Assembly: GCF_947504215.1 (NCBI RefSeq)
Contig: NZ_CANNGO010000018.1
Coordinates: 1-61,712 of the forward strand
Direction of reading: 5' to 3'
DNA length: 61,712 nt
From: an uncultured Ruegeria sp.
GTDB taxonomy: Bacteria > Pseudomonadota > Alphaproteobacteria > Rhodobacterales > Rhodobacteraceae
The notes beneath the pieces were generated by a model that searched no databases, was not told the origin of the DNA, and saw nothing but the letters and a program-made list of their open reading frames with translations. Positions 30,805 to 40,347 of the stretch are shown one piece after another (the stretch's first letter is position 1; every line of letters starts with the position of its first letter). Position numbers and translations under genes: made by a program.

Positions 30805-31644
30805 ATGGGCTACAAATCTCTTCTCACAGTTATGACCGAAACAAAAACAGCTCAGGCAGCATTGGCTCAGCTGGCGGCATTGGCCGAAGCACAGGATGCC
30901 CACGCCGAAGCGCTATGTCTGGGCGTGGATCGCAGTCAGACCGGTTATTACTATGCTGGCGCCAACGCTTTGATCCTTCAGGAAACGCTAAGCCGTGCCA
31001 ACGCCGAAGCGGATGAGGTGCTGAATTTCGCTAAGGATTTTCTGGGAAAAACCGGTATTCGCTGGTCTGCTGAAAACGGCGTTGCGCAAATTGCGGATAT
31101 CGGGCGCCATGTGGCACACAGGGCACGGTTCTCAGATCTGGTGGTCCTTCCCCATCCCTATGGCGAGGATCCGGGTGCCGAGGCAGAGCCGATAATCGAA
31201 GCGGCCATGTTCGAAGGTCACGCGCCTGTTCTGGTGGTTCCTAACGACGCCGAGCCGTTTTCTGAGCCGCGCAAAGTGATGATTGCCTGGAACGAGAGCG
31301 TCGAAGCCATGCGAGCCATTCGCCGCGCCTTGCCTTTCCTCAAACACGCTGACTTGGCGCATATCGTGGTGATCGACCCTCCGCGCCATGGCCCGGATCG
31401 GTCAGATCCCGGTGGACTGTTATCCCAGATGCTGGCGCGGCACGGCGTAAAATGCGAGATCGAAGTGCTCAGCAAAACCATGACCCGAGTGTCCGACATT
31501 CTGAACCGTCACGCGTTAGACACCGAATCAGATTTGATCATCATGGGGGCTTATGGCCATTCGCGATTCCGCGAGGCCATTCTGGGCGGCGCAACGCGCA
31601 ATATGCTGGAACAGTCGGTCGTGCCGGTCTTCCTCGCCCACTGA
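30805..31644 (+). CDS. Tandem-domain universal stress protein
   Basis: A 279-residue cytoplasmic protein with two Usp folds (about 1-145 and 150-279). The second domain keeps the ATP-type G-x2-G-x9-G-S/T motif (MGAYGHSRFREAILGGATRN); the first domain is degenerate. Such proteins are often induced by oxygen limitation. It is divergent from ccoN and shares an FNR-box region with it, which suggests coregulation with the high-affinity oxidase. Confidence 0.9.
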   Translation: MGYKSLLTVMTETKTAQAALAQLAALAEAQDAHAEALCLGVDRSQTGYYYAGANALILQETLSRANAEADEVLNFAKDFLGKTGIRWSAENGVAQIADIGRHVAHRARFSDLVVLPHPYGEDPGAEAEPIIEAAMFEGHAPVLVVPNDAEPFSEPRKVMIAWNESVEAMRAIRRALPFLKHADLAHIVVIDPPRHGPDRSDPGGLLSQMLARHGVKCEIEVLSKTMTRVSDILNRHALDTESDLIIMGAYGHSRFREAILGGATRNMLEQSVVPVFLAH

Positions 31645-31657
31645 TCTGAGAAATTCA

Positions 31658-31683
31658 ACAAGCCGCCTGACAAGGCGGCTTGT
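31658..31683. terminator. Bidirectional hairpin between convergent genes
   Basis: ACAAGCCGCC and GGCGGCTTGT form a 10-bp stem around six bases, between the usp stop (31644) and the convergent membrane-protein stop (31687). T tracts are weak on both sides. Confidence 0.6.
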
Positions 31684-31686
31684 CTA

Positions 31687-31938
31687 TCAGCGTCGTATCA
31701 ATCCGATCAAGAACAGCAAGATCACGGCTCCGACCGTGGCAAACAGTATCGACGAGATCAAGCCGCCGCCCACAGCGAACCCAAGTGCCGGGAAAATCAA
31801 ACCCGCAAGAAAGGCCCCGACGATCCCGACAATTATGTTTCCGATCAGGCCAAAACCCCGGCCTTCCATGATCTTGCCCGACAGCCAACCGGCGATTGCA
31901 CCGATCAAAATCATGGCCAATAGGCTACTGAATGTCAT
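31687..31938 (-). CDS. GlsB/YeaQ/YmgE-family membrane protein
   Basis: An 83-residue protein made almost entirely of three hydrophobic helices rich in glycine (MILIGAIAGWLSGKIMEG, GLIGNIIVGIVGAFLAGLIF, LFATVGAVILLFLIGLIRR). This is the 'transglycosylase-associated' / GlsB family, stress-linked small inner-membrane proteins of unclear biochemical role. It lies between usp and fnrL. Confidence 0.9.
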   Translation of the reverse strand: MTFSSLLAMILIGAIAGWLSGKIMEGRGFGLIGNIIVGIVGAFLAGLIFPALGFAVGGGLISSILFATVGAVILLFLIGLIRR

Positions 31939-32011
31939 GCGCTGCTCCTGATATTCGTTTCATCCCGACCAGTAGATCACGGCTGCAGTTCGGGGTCACG
32001 CAGGAACATAA

Positions 32012-32755
32012 TCAAACCAAAAAACCACCATCTGAATCGTCGCCAGCTTCGTCCATCAACCGCGCCATATCCGGGATCGTGACGTGCCGCTTGCCTTCCA
32101 GCAAAATCACACTGTCCCGTTTCAAAGCTGATATCTGTCTGCTTACCGTTTCAAGAGTCAGGCCAAGATAGTCTGCCATTGCCTCACGCGTCAGCGGTAG
32201 GTCGAAAACAATTGGCCCAGACTGAGCCTTCTGACTGACCGACGCATCCCGGCGCGCTATGATCGACAAAAGGCTGGCGATTTTCTCACGCGCGGTTTTG
32301 CGCCCCAGCACGAGCATCCATTCGCGGGCTGCATCCAATTCATCCAGCGTCATCTGCAACAGACGGTGCGCAATATGAGGTGTCGAGTTCATCAGGTCTT
32401 CGAACGGCTTTTTACGAAAACAGCACATCACAACGTCAGTTGTTGCCTGCACATCGTAAGGGGCCGTCTCGCGGCCAGGACGACCGACAAAATCGCTTGG
32501 CAACAGCAAGCCCACCATCTGCGTTCGGCCGTCTTCCATGGTCTGTGTCAACGACGCAATGCCCGACACGACAGACCCGACAAAGCTCATCTGATCCCCT
32601 GACCAGATGATTGTCTGCCCGGCCTCAAAGCTGCGGTAATACTTGATGCCCTCAAGTTCTTCGAGCTCATCAGTGTCACAATGCGCGCACACAGCCCGAT
32701 GCCGGATCGGGCACCCCTCGCAATTGGTGTGGTCAAATTGGGCCTTCACGGTCAT
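32012..32755 (-). CDS. fnrL: Oxygen-sensing Crp/Fnr regulator FnrL
   Basis: A 247-residue transcription factor. I use the ATG at 32753-32755 (MTVKAQFDHTNCEGCPIRHR); a GTG four codons earlier abuts the FNR box. Cys at 12, 15, 23 and 26 plus Cys at about 111-112 provide the four ligands for an oxygen-labile 4Fe-4S cluster. A cNMP-type beta-roll follows, then the helix-turn-helix DYLGLTLETVSRQISALKRD, whose E--SR contacts specify TTGAT half-sites. Three such sites are in this window, including one before its own gene, implying autoregulation and control of the cco genes, usp and hemN. Confidence 0.95.
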   Translation of the reverse strand: MTVKAQFDHTNCEGCPIRHRAVCAHCDTDELEELEGIKYYRSFEAGQTIIWSGDQMSFVGSVVSGIASLTQTMEDGRTQMVGLLLPSDFVGRPGRETAPYDVQATTDVVMCCFRKKPFEDLMNSTPHIAHRLLQMTLDELDAAREWMLVLGRKTAREKIASLLSIIARRDASVSQKAQSGPIVFDLPLTREAMADYLGLTLETVSRQISALKRDSVILLEGKRHVTIPDMARLMDEAGDDSDGGFLV

Positions 32756-32767
32756 GCGCGTTTCCAC

Positions 32768-32781
32768 TTGATCTCTGTCAA
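32768..32781. promoter_or_regulatory. FnrL box between fnrL and hemN
   Basis: TTGATCTCTGTCAA, in the 61-base divergent space. It is 13 bases from the fnrL ATG, so it would probably repress fnrL while activating hemN, whose start is 36 bases to the right; direction of effect is inference. Confidence 0.8.
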
Positions 32782-32816
32782 AGTCGCTAAGTCGTATCTC
32801 ACCTAAGGGTATCGAT

Positions 32817-34172
32817 ATGATAGTGAAACCACAATTGGCAAAGCTTGGACTATTTGACGCGAAAGTCCCGCGTTACACAAGCTATCCCACCGCCCCGCAT
32901 TTCAACAATGACGTGGGGGCGGGTCGTTTTGGCGACTGGATTTCGGGGATTAAACCGGGCAGCGAGATCTCACTGTATATCCACGTTCCATTCTGCCGCA
33001 GGCTGTGCTGGTTCTGTGCCTGCAGGACGCAGGGAACACAAACAGACAATCCAGTGATCGCCTATGTGGATGTTCTAAAAGCAGAACTGGACCTGCTAGC
33101 CGAGCGCTTGCCAGACGGTGTGGTCCTGTCGCGCCTGCACTGGGGTGGCGGCACCCCGACGTTGCTAAACCCGGGATTGATGCGCGATCTGGCACAGCAC
33201 ATTCTGGGTATCGTACCAATGGGTCCAAACGCAGAATTCTCGGTCGAAATTGATCCGAATGAAATTGACAACGCGCGACTGGACGCGCTGGCCGGCGCGG
33301 GAATGAACCGTGCGTCAATTGGCGTTCAGGATTTCGATGATGAGATTCAGAAGACCATCGGACGCGTCCAAAGCTACGACACCACACGTGACGCGATCGA
33401 TATGATCCGAGCCCGAGGAATCAGCAGCCTGAACGCCGATATTCTGTATGGCCTGCCGCACCAAACCAAAACGCGGATGACGGAAAGCGTGCAAAAGCTG
33501 CTGTCGCTCAGCCCTGATCGGGTTGCGCTCTATGGATACGCGCATGTGCCCTGGATGGCGAAGCGGCAACAGATGATCCCGTCTGATGCGCTTCCCACAC
33601 CTGAACAAAGGCTGGAGTTGTTCGATACCGCGCGGCGGCTGTTTATGTGGGACAACTACGCCGAAATCGGAATTGATCACTTTGCCACAAATGACGATGG
33701 CCTGACCCACGCTTTGCATGCGGGTCGTTTGAAACGCAATTTTCAAGGTTATACCGACGATCAGGCCGAAGTTTTGATCGGGATTGGGGCCAGCTCAATC
33801 TCTCGCTTTCCGCAAGGATACGCACAGAATGCTCCGGCGACGTCTGCCCACACGAAAGCAATCCGCAACGGTCAGTTTTCGACCTCGCGCGGCCATCTGT
33901 TCGAAGGTCAGGACGTTTTGCGAGCGCGTTTGATCGAGGCTCTGATGTGCGATTTCCAGATCGACACAGCCGAGATCCTTCGGGACCACGATATCTCCGC
34001 TGCCGAGTTACACGGTATGTATAGCGCCGCGAACGCGACCTTTGATGGACTGTTGCGCATTGACGAGGACGGGCTGTTCGTTCCGCCCGAGGCGCGCCCG
34101 TTGACCAGGATGATCGCCCGCAGCTTTGATGCTTATGATCTCAGCAAAGCCGGGCACAGCTCGGCGATCTGA
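32817..34172 (+). CDS. hemN: Oxygen-independent coproporphyrinogen III dehydrogenase
   Basis: A 451-residue radical-SAM enzyme converting coproporphyrinogen III to protoporphyrinogen IX without oxygen. The cluster ligands are C60, C64 and C67 in HVPFCRRLCWFCAC, followed by LHWGGGTPTLL and NRASIGVQDFD. The N-terminal PRYTSYPTAPHF segment distinguishes true HemN from HutW/HemW relatives. Divergent from fnrL with an FNR box between, the standard arrangement for supplying heme when oxygen is low. Confidence 0.95.
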   Translation: MIVKPQLAKLGLFDAKVPRYTSYPTAPHFNNDVGAGRFGDWISGIKPGSEISLYIHVPFCRRLCWFCACRTQGTQTDNPVIAYVDVLKAELDLLAERLPDGVVLSRLHWGGGTPTLLNPGLMRDLAQHILGIVPMGPNAEFSVEIDPNEIDNARLDALAGAGMNRASIGVQDFDDEIQKTIGRVQSYDTTRDAIDMIRARGISSLNADILYGLPHQTKTRMTESVQKLLSLSPDRVALYGYAHVPWMAKRQQMIPSDALPTPEQRLELFDTARRLFMWDNYAEIGIDHFATNDDGLTHALHAGRLKRNFQGYTDDQAEVLIGIGASSISRFPQGYAQNAPATSAHTKAIRNGQFSTSRGHLFEGQDVLRARLIEALMCDFQIDTAEILRDHDISAAELHGMYSAANATFDGLLRIDEDGLFVPPEARPLTRMIARSFDAYDLSKAGHSSAI

Positions 34173-34385
34173 CCAGAATTGGGCGGGCCGATATCGGCCA
34201 CTCTGCAGCATTCCTGAACCGGGGCTTGACGTACGCCCTGGCTTTTCTCCACACTAAAGACGTGGGGAAACTGACCACCCCACAGCCTGAGGCAGGCTAG
34301 ATTATAGGCGATCCATGCCGACGCTGACGCGCTCGACAACTCCTTTCGTGCATCCATTCTGCAACCTGAAAGAAGGACAGCACCT

Positions 34386-36314
34386 ATGCGCGTTTTTACC
34401 GTCCTCGGGCCCAGTCAATCGGGCAAGTCTACACTGGTCGAGGCCATCAGCCGCCTCGATGGCCGGCCCGCCACGTTCGACGTATCCGGAACCGTGCACC
34501 TGCACGGTTTTTCTTATTTGGACGAGCCGTGGTGCGCGGTTGACGTGGATGGTGGTGGCGATGCGCTGGCGTATGTCGGCCCGGCCATGGCGATCTCGGA
34601 CGCAGGCGTCATTGTGGTTCCACCCGACCCCGATGCCGCCGTTTTATGTGCCCCTTATCTGCGCCTGGTCGAAGAAGCCGGTATTCCCTGTTTCTTGTTC
34701 ATCAACCGGATGGACAGCCCAAATGGACGAATCCGCGACATCATCGCGGCACTGCAAACCTATTGCAGCCACCATATCACGCTTCGTCAAGTGCCGATCC
34801 GTGACGGCGGTACGATCATAGGTGCTGTCGATCTGATCTCGGAACGGGCCTGGAAGTATCAGGAGGGGCAACCCTCGGCCCTGATCGAGCTGCCGCAATC
34901 CGTGGAAGACCGCGAACAGGAAGCCCGTACCGAATTGCTCGAAACCCTGTCGGATTACGACGACCATTTGTTAGAGCAACTGATCGAGGACAAGCAGCCG
35001 CCCAGCGCCGAAATCTACGACCTTGCCGCACAAGTGTTGCAAAGCCACCAACTGATTCCAGCCTGTCTGGGCGCGGCCAGCCACGGCAATGGTCTGACCC
35101 GGCTGATGAAAGCATTGCGGCATGAAGCCCCGGAGTTTGACATCGCAGCAGGCCGGGATGAGGCGGCGGACAGTGCCCGCGCTATTGCGGGTTTCGCGGA
35201 TGTCAAAAAGCACATCGGCAAGATCGTCGTGCTGCGTGGTCTGGGTGATGGTGTAAAAGCGCATGAAGCTTTGGGCGGGGAGACAGTCGGCAATCTAACC
35301 ACGTTGGATGCCAAAACCCAGATCAGCGCTTTGGGGGCTGGACAGATCGGGTTGGCGGTGAAATCCGATCACCTCAACCCCGGCTTTCTTTATGACAGCA
35401 CTTCGGCCACGCCACTCCCGGAATGGGCAGCACCCCACCCGGCTGGGCATCGGCAAGTGGTATCCCCGGCGCATGAGCGTGATGATGTACGTCTTTCAAA
35501 TGCCTTGACCCGGATGGTCGAGATCGATCCGGGCCTGCATATGGAACAGGACGAATTGAGCGGACATGCGGTTCTTGGCTCGCAGGGCCCGCAGCATATG
35601 CGCCGGGTGACAGCCAAATTGGCCGAGGATTTCGGCATCGAAATCCAAGCCGACCCGGTGGAAACCGCGTATCGTGAAACCATCAAATCGACCGTCGAAC
35701 ACCGGCAGCGACATCGCAAACAATCTGGCGGTGCTGGTCAATTTGCGGATGTCGTCATCTCGGTTGCGCCAATGCCGCGCGGTTCAGGGTTCCAGTTCGA
35801 AGAAGTCGTAAAAGGTGGTTCGGTCCCCAAGAACTATATCCCGTCCGTCGAACATGGCGCCAAAGACGCGTTGGTTCAGGGTCCAGAAGGATTTCCGGTG
35901 GTCGATGTGAAGGTCACACTGAGCGATGGCAAACACCACAACGTCGACAGCTCGGACTACGCCTTCCGAACGGCGGGTAAAATTGCCGTGCGCGAGGCGT
36001 TGCCGCAAGCCAAACCCGTGGTCCTGCAACCGATCCTGAATGCGGAAATCCATCTGCCATCTGATTTCGTAGGCGATCTCGTGCCGACAATCAGCACGTT
36101 GCAAGGGCAAATCCTGGGGTTTGAGGTCAACCCAAATGCCGCAGGCTGGGAGATATTCAACGCCATGTTGCCGGCAGTGGCCGAAGATGAACTGCACCGA
36201 ACGCTCGCCAGTGCCACCCGGGGCACAGGCTGGGTGAAGCTGAGCTTTGACCATTACGAAGAACTGCGCGGGCCGGTGCCAAAGAGCGCTGTTCGCGAAA
36301 AAGCCAGCGCCTAA
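34386..36314 (+). CDS. EF-G-like protein with degenerate GTPase domain
   Basis: A 642-residue EF-G paralogue, about 60 residues shorter than fusA. The C-terminal half keeps EF-G domains III-V (HRKQSGGAGQFADVVISVAP, VVKGGSVPKNYIPSVEHGAK). The N-terminal GTPase is damaged: G1 is present as GPSQSGKST (residues 8-16) and G4 as NRMD, but the switch I signature is absent and the G3 DTPGH is replaced by DVDGGGD, losing the catalytic His. The Rhodobacterales 'EF-G-like' group has such features as I recall. It may be a ribosome-associated factor or GTP-binding switch without normal hydrolysis. A clear AAGGA site precedes the ATG. Confidence 0.85.
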   Translation: MRVFTVLGPSQSGKSTLVEAISRLDGRPATFDVSGTVHLHGFSYLDEPWCAVDVDGGGDALAYVGPAMAISDAGVIVVPPDPDAAVLCAPYLRLVEEAGIPCFLFINRMDSPNGRIRDIIAALQTYCSHHITLRQVPIRDGGTIIGAVDLISERAWKYQEGQPSALIELPQSVEDREQEARTELLETLSDYDDHLLEQLIEDKQPPSAEIYDLAAQVLQSHQLIPACLGAASHGNGLTRLMKALRHEAPEFDIAAGRDEAADSARAIAGFADVKKHIGKIVVLRGLGDGVKAHEALGGETVGNLTTLDAKTQISALGAGQIGLAVKSDHLNPGFLYDSTSATPLPEWAAPHPAGHRQVVSPAHERDDVRLSNALTRMVEIDPGLHMEQDELSGHAVLGSQGPQHMRRVTAKLAEDFGIEIQADPVETAYRETIKSTVEHRQRHRKQSGGAGQFADVVISVAPMPRGSGFQFEEVVKGGSVPKNYIPSVEHGAKDALVQGPEGFPVVDVKVTLSDGKHHNVDSSDYAFRTAGKIAVREALPQAKPVVLQPILNAEIHLPSDFVGDLVPTISTLQGQILGFEVNPNAAGWEIFNAMLPAVAEDELHRTLASATRGTGWVKLSFDHYEELRGPVPKSAVREKASA

Positions 36315-36347
36315 GAAGGGTTGCGTGTTCTGTACTAAACATAAAGC

Positions 36348-36375
36348 TGTCGAAGGTGCCAAGAAGCCTTCGACA
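36348..36375 (+). terminator. Hairpin after the EF-G-like gene
   Basis: TGTCGAAGG and CCTTCGACA form a 9-bp stem with a 10-base loop, followed by CTACTTTTGAT, 34 bases after the stop. Moderate terminator. Confidence 0.6.
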
Positions 36376-36389
36376 CTACTTTTGATATG

Positions 36390-36569
36390 CTACAGTTTAG
36401 ATTTGAGCCACTCCCACAAGTGTTCTCCAAACAACACCACGAAGACGACGATACACAGGACAACCTGGGCAGAGAATGAGTCCCAGAACTCCTCGCTAAA
36501 AAAGCTCAGCAAGCAAGAAACCCCGACAAAGAAAGCTTTTCCAGAATAGTCCTTGCTTTGCTTCTTCAT
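36390..36569 (-). CDS. Small hypothetical membrane protein after yejF
   Basis: A 59-residue peptide (MKKQSKDYSGKAFFVGVSCL to EHLWEWLKSKL) with two hydrophobic stretches, the second (QVVLCIVVFVVLFGEHLW) a clear membrane helix. The ATG at 36567-36569 lies one base past the yejF TAG, an arrangement that permits reinitiation. No family recognised and base composition is more AT-rich than yejF. It could be noncoding. Confidence 0.4.
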   Translation of the reverse strand: MKKQSKDYSGKAFFVGVSCLLSFFSEEFWDSFSAQVVLCIVVFVVLFGEHLWEWLKSKL

Positions 36570-36570
36570 G

Positions 36571-38148
36571 CTAACCCGCCGCCGCAATCAGTTCGCGGGT
36601 GTAGTCGGTCTGGGCGTTTTCAAACAGGTCTTCGGCGGCGCCCATTTCGATCACGTCGCCATTTCGCATAACGATGACGTTGTGCGACATCGCCCGCACA
36701 ACCTTAAGATCATGGCTGATGAACAAATAGGCCAGCCCGTATTTTCGCTGTAACTCGCGCAGCAGATCGACAATTTGAACTTGCACCGTCATGTCGAGCG
36801 CACTGGTGGGTTCGTCCAACACCAGAAGTTTAGGCCGCAGAACCATCGCGCGTGCGATCGCGATACGCTGACGCTGCCCGCCTGAAAACTCATGTGGATA
36901 CCGGTCCATCGAGGCCGGATCCAAACCAACTTCGGTCATTACTTCGGCCACCAAATCGCGCGGGGCCCGGTGCGGATCGACGTTATGAATGGCCAGTCCT
37001 TCAGCAATGATCTGCTGGCAGGTCATACGGGGGCTGAGGCTGCCGAACGGATCCTGGAACACGATCTGCATGTCCTTGCGCAGCCGCCGCAGCTCGCGCG
37101 TGGACCAGCGGCGTACATCCTGATCGCGATAGGTGATTCCACCTTCGGAAGCGATCAGCCGCATGATCGCCAACGCGAGTGTTGTCTTACCCGAGCCGCT
37201 TTCGCCGACAATACCCAGGGTCTCGCCTGCGCGTACACTCAGCGTCGCATCGTTGACGGCTTTTACGTAGCCAACTGTGCGTTTCAGAAATCCACGTTGG
37301 ATCGGGAACCAGATTTTCAGATGATCAGTTTGTGCAACCACTTCCGCGTCGGTGGGCACAGGGTCGGGCGAGCCGGATGGTTCGGCCGCAAGTAGCTTGC
37401 GCGTATACGGATGCTGCGGGTCATCAAAAATCTCGACAGTCGGACCAGTTTCGACGATCTCACCGTCTTTCATCACACAGACCCGATCTGCGATCCGCCG
37501 GACAATGCCAAGATCATGGGTAATGAATAACATCCCCATGTTTTCCGACTTCTGTAGGTCGGCCAGCAATTCCAGAATCTGCGCCTGAATGGTCACGTCC
37601 AACGCAGTTGTGGGCTCGTCTGCAATCAGGATGTCGGGTTTGTTGGCCAGTGCCATAGCGATCATGACCCTCTGTCGTTGCCCGCCAGACAGTTGGTGCG
37701 GATAGCTGTCCAACCGATCCTGTGGGTCACGTATGCCCACTTTGATCATAAGCTCAATAATCCGGTCTCGTGCCTCATCCCCGGTCAGACCCTGATGCAG
37801 CGCCAACGATTCCGCCATCTGCTTCTGGATCGTGTGCAGCGGGTTGAGCGAGGTCATCGGTTCTTGAAAGATAAAGCTGATGTCATTGCCACGCACATCC
37901 ATCAAACGCTGATCCGAGGCGCCGATCATTTCCTGGCCATCATATTTGACAGAGCCCTCGACTATCGCGCTGTCGCCCAACAGGGACACGGTGGACAGCG
38001 CTGTCACGGATTTTCCGGAACCGGATTCGCCGACCAAAGCGACGGTTTCACCGCGATCAACAGTGAATGAGACACCTTTGACGGCAGATGATATCTGACC
38101 GTCCTGCCGGAACGAGACCTTAAGGTTGTTCACATCCAGCAAGCTCAT
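36571..38148 (-). CDS. yejF: Fused ABC transporter ATPase, YejF
   Basis: A 525-residue protein with two complete nucleotide-binding domains in tandem. Each has Walker A (GESGSGKS near 41; GESGSGKT near 314), signature ([18 protein letters not shown]) and Walker B ([24 protein letters not shown]). It powers the YejABEF oligopeptide / microcin-C-type importer. The ATG overlaps the yejE stop by four bases. Confidence 0.93.
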   Translation of the reverse strand: MSLLDVNNLKVSFRQDGQISSAVKGVSFTVDRGETVALVGESGSGKSVTALSTVSLLGDSAIVEGSVKYDGQEMIGASDQRLMDVRGNDISFIFQEPMTSLNPLHTIQKQMAESLALHQGLTGDEARDRIIELMIKVGIRDPQDRLDSYPHQLSGGQRQRVMIAMALANKPDILIADEPTTALDVTIQAQILELLADLQKSENMGMLFITHDLGIVRRIADRVCVMKDGEIVETGPTVEIFDDPQHPYTRKLLAAEPSGSPDPVPTDAEVVAQTDHLKIWFPIQRGFLKRTVGYVKAVNDATLSVRAGETLGIVGESGSGKTTLALAIMRLIASEGGITYRDQDVRRWSTRELRRLRKDMQIVFQDPFGSLSPRMTCQQIIAEGLAIHNVDPHRAPRDLVAEVMTEVGLDPASMDRYPHEFSGGQRQRIAIARAMVLRPKLLVLDEPTSALDMTVQVQIVDLLRELQRKYGLAYLFISHDLKVVRAMSHNVIVMRNGDVIEMGAAEDLFENAQTDYTRELIAAAG

Positions 38149-39251
38149 GAAAAGGTCTTTCTCGGATCAAATGCATCGCGGACGCCTTCAAAGATGAAGA
38201 CCAGAAGCGACAGCATGATGGCAAAGGTGAAAAACGCAGTGAAGGCCAGCCAGGGGGCTTGCAGGTTCTGTTTCGCCTGTAGGGTCATTTCACCCAGGGA
38301 CGGTGAAGAAGAGGGCAACCCGAAGCCAAGGAAGTCCAAAGAGGCCAAGCCTCCGATGGTGCCCGTCACGATGAACGGCATGAATGTCAGCGTCGCCACC
38401 ATTGCGTTTGGCAGCATATGACGGAACATAATTGTCATGTTACCCACGCCAAGCGCCCGTGCCGCACGCACGTATTCAAGGTTTCGCGCGCGCAGGAATT
38501 CGGCCCGCACAACGCCCACCAGACCCGTCCATCCAAAAAGGATCATCAAGGCTACGAGGAGCCAGAAACTTCGCCCGAGAATGGCGAACATGATGATAAT
38601 GACATACAGGGACGGCGTCGCCGACCATATCTCGATGATCCTCTGAAAGATCAGGTCAAGCCAGCCTCCGAAAAACCCCTGTATGGCCCCAGCGAAGATC
38701 CCAATCAAACTGGCCGCGCCGGTCACGATCAGCGTGAACAGGATCGATAGGCGGAACCCATAGATCACTCGGGCCAGCACATCCCGTTTGGTATCATCCG
38801 TGCCCAGCAGGTTTTGGCTGTTGGGCGGCAGAGGTGCCGCTCCGGGGCGGTCCACGCTGGTGTTGAAAGAATACGGAATCAATGGCCAGATGGCCCAGCC
38901 ACGTTCGAACCCGTCAGCCTGGAATGTACCCGTATCAATCTGTTCGATGATGCCGTCAGGGTCGTCAAAGCATTGCTCAAGACCACCACTGTCAATCAGG
39001 CATCGGACCTCAGGGTCGCGATAGATCGCTTCGGTTTGGAAGTCGCCGCCAAAATCAGTTTCGGCGTAGAAGTTGAAGATGGGCGTGTAGAACTCACCGC
39101 GGTACTTCACCAGGATCGGTTTGTCATTCGCGATGAATTCGGCAAACAAAGACAAGCCAAAAAGCACCGAGAAAATGATCAGCGACCAAAAGGCCCGGCT
39201 ATTGCGCCGAAAGCTACGCCAGCGCCGCTGGTTGAGAGGGGAAAGTGCCAT
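38145..39251 (-). CDS. yejE: Peptide ABC transporter permease, YejE
   Basis: A 368-residue inner-membrane permease. The first helix (FWSLIIFSVLFGLSLFAEFI) is followed by a large periplasmic segment, then the OppC-type core with the EAA-like loop RAARALGVGNMTIMFRHMLP. The unusually long first periplasmic segment is characteristic of YejE among OppC relatives. Overlaps yejF by four bases and abuts yejB. Confidence 0.92.
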   Translation of the reverse strand: MALSPLNQRRWRSFRRNSRAFWSLIIFSVLFGLSLFAEFIANDKPILVKYRGEFYTPIFNFYAETDFGGDFQTEAIYRDPEVRCLIDSGGLEQCFDDPDGIIEQIDTGTFQADGFERGWAIWPLIPYSFNTSVDRPGAAPLPPNSQNLLGTDDTKRDVLARVIYGFRLSILFTLIVTGAASLIGIFAGAIQGFFGGWLDLIFQRIIEIWSATPSLYVIIIMFAILGRSFWLLVALMILFGWTGLVGVVRAEFLRARNLEYVRAARALGVGNMTIMFRHMLPNAMVATLTFMPFIVTGTIGGLASLDFLGFGLPSSSPSLGEMTLQAKQNLQAPWLAFTAFFTFAIMLSLLVFIFEGVRDAFDPRKTFS

Positions 39252-40346
39252 TTAACCCTCTCGTTTCTCAAAATCGATGCGCGGATCGACCAAGACATAC
39301 ATCAAGTCACTAATGATACCGACAACCAGCCCCATCAAGCCAAAGATAAATAACGTACCAAATATGACTGGGTAATCTCGCGCGACAGCGGCCTCGAAAC
39401 CAAGACGGCCAAGCCCATCGAGCGAGAAGATCGTTTCGATGATGATCGAACCGCCAAAGAACACGCCGATGAACACCGCAGGAAAGCCCGCGATGACGAT
39501 CAACATCGCGTTGCGGAAGACATGCCCGTACAGAACCTTGCTTTCGCTCAGCCCTTTGGCGCGCGCGGTCATAACATACTGTTTCTTGATCTCATCCAGA
39601 AACGAGTTCTTAGTCAGCAGGGTCAGCGTCGCAAAGGCCGAAATCGTCAGGGCGATGATCGGCAGAGCGATATGCCAGAAATAGTCTGTGATCTTGCCGA
39701 ACAGGCTCAGGCTTTCCCAATTGTCCGAAGTCAGCCCTCGCAACGGAAATATCTGCCAATAAGATCCGCCCGCAAACAGCACAAGCAACAGGATTGCAAA
39801 AAGGAAGCCTGGAATGGCATAGGCGACGATGATGGCACCACTGGTCCAGGTGTCAAACCGCGAGCCATCTTTGATGGCTTTGCGAATTCCAAGCGGGATC
39901 GACACCAGATAAGCGATCAATGTGGACCACAGACCCAACGAGATGGAAACAGGCATCTTTTCCAGAACCAGATCGATAACACTTATCGAGCGGAAATAGC
40001 TCTGGCCGAAATCCAGCGTCAGATAGTTGCCCATCATGTTCAAAAACCGCTCGAGCGGCGGTTTATCGAAGCCGAATTCCTTTTCGAGTTCGGCAATAAA
40101 TTCAGGCGGTAAACCGCGTGCACCGACGTACTTGTCATCGAACACTCCACCGGCGGGCTCAGCCCCAGCACCTGCATCACCGCTACCAGCGAATCCTGCG
40201 AAGACATCGCCCTGACCTTCGATCTGTGCGATGATCTGCTCGACGGGCCCACCCGGCACAAATTGCACCAGCGTGAAATTGACGATCATAATACCCAAAA
40301 GAGTAGGGATGATCAGCAATAGCCGTCTTAAGATATACGCGCCCAT
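39252..40346 (-). CDS. yejB: Peptide ABC transporter permease, YejB
   Basis: A 364-residue OppB-type permease starting [20 protein letters not shown]. The EAA loop reads [21 protein letters not shown] glycine/alanine-rich acidic insert lies between the first helix and the core, ahead of [20 protein letters not shown]. Directly adjacent to yejA and yejE with no gap, consistent with one operon. Confidence 0.92.
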   Translation of the reverse strand: MGAYILRRLLLIIPTLLGIMIVNFTLVQFVPGGPVEQIIAQIEGQGDVFAGFAGSGDAGAGAEPAGGVFDDKYVGARGLPPEFIAELEKEFGFDKPPLERFLNMMGNYLTLDFGQSYFRSISVIDLVLEKMPVSISLGLWSTLIAYLVSIPLGIRKAIKDGSRFDTWTSGAIIVAYAIPGFLFAILLLVLFAGGSYWQIFPLRGLTSDNWESLSLFGKITDYFWHIALPIIALTISAFATLTLLTKNSFLDEIKKQYVMTARAKGLSESKVLYGHVFRNAMLIVIAGFPAVFIGVFFGGSIIIETIFSLDGLGRLGFEAAVARDYPVIFGTLFIFGLMGLVVGIISDLMYVLVDPRIDFEKREG

Positions 40347-40347
40347 A

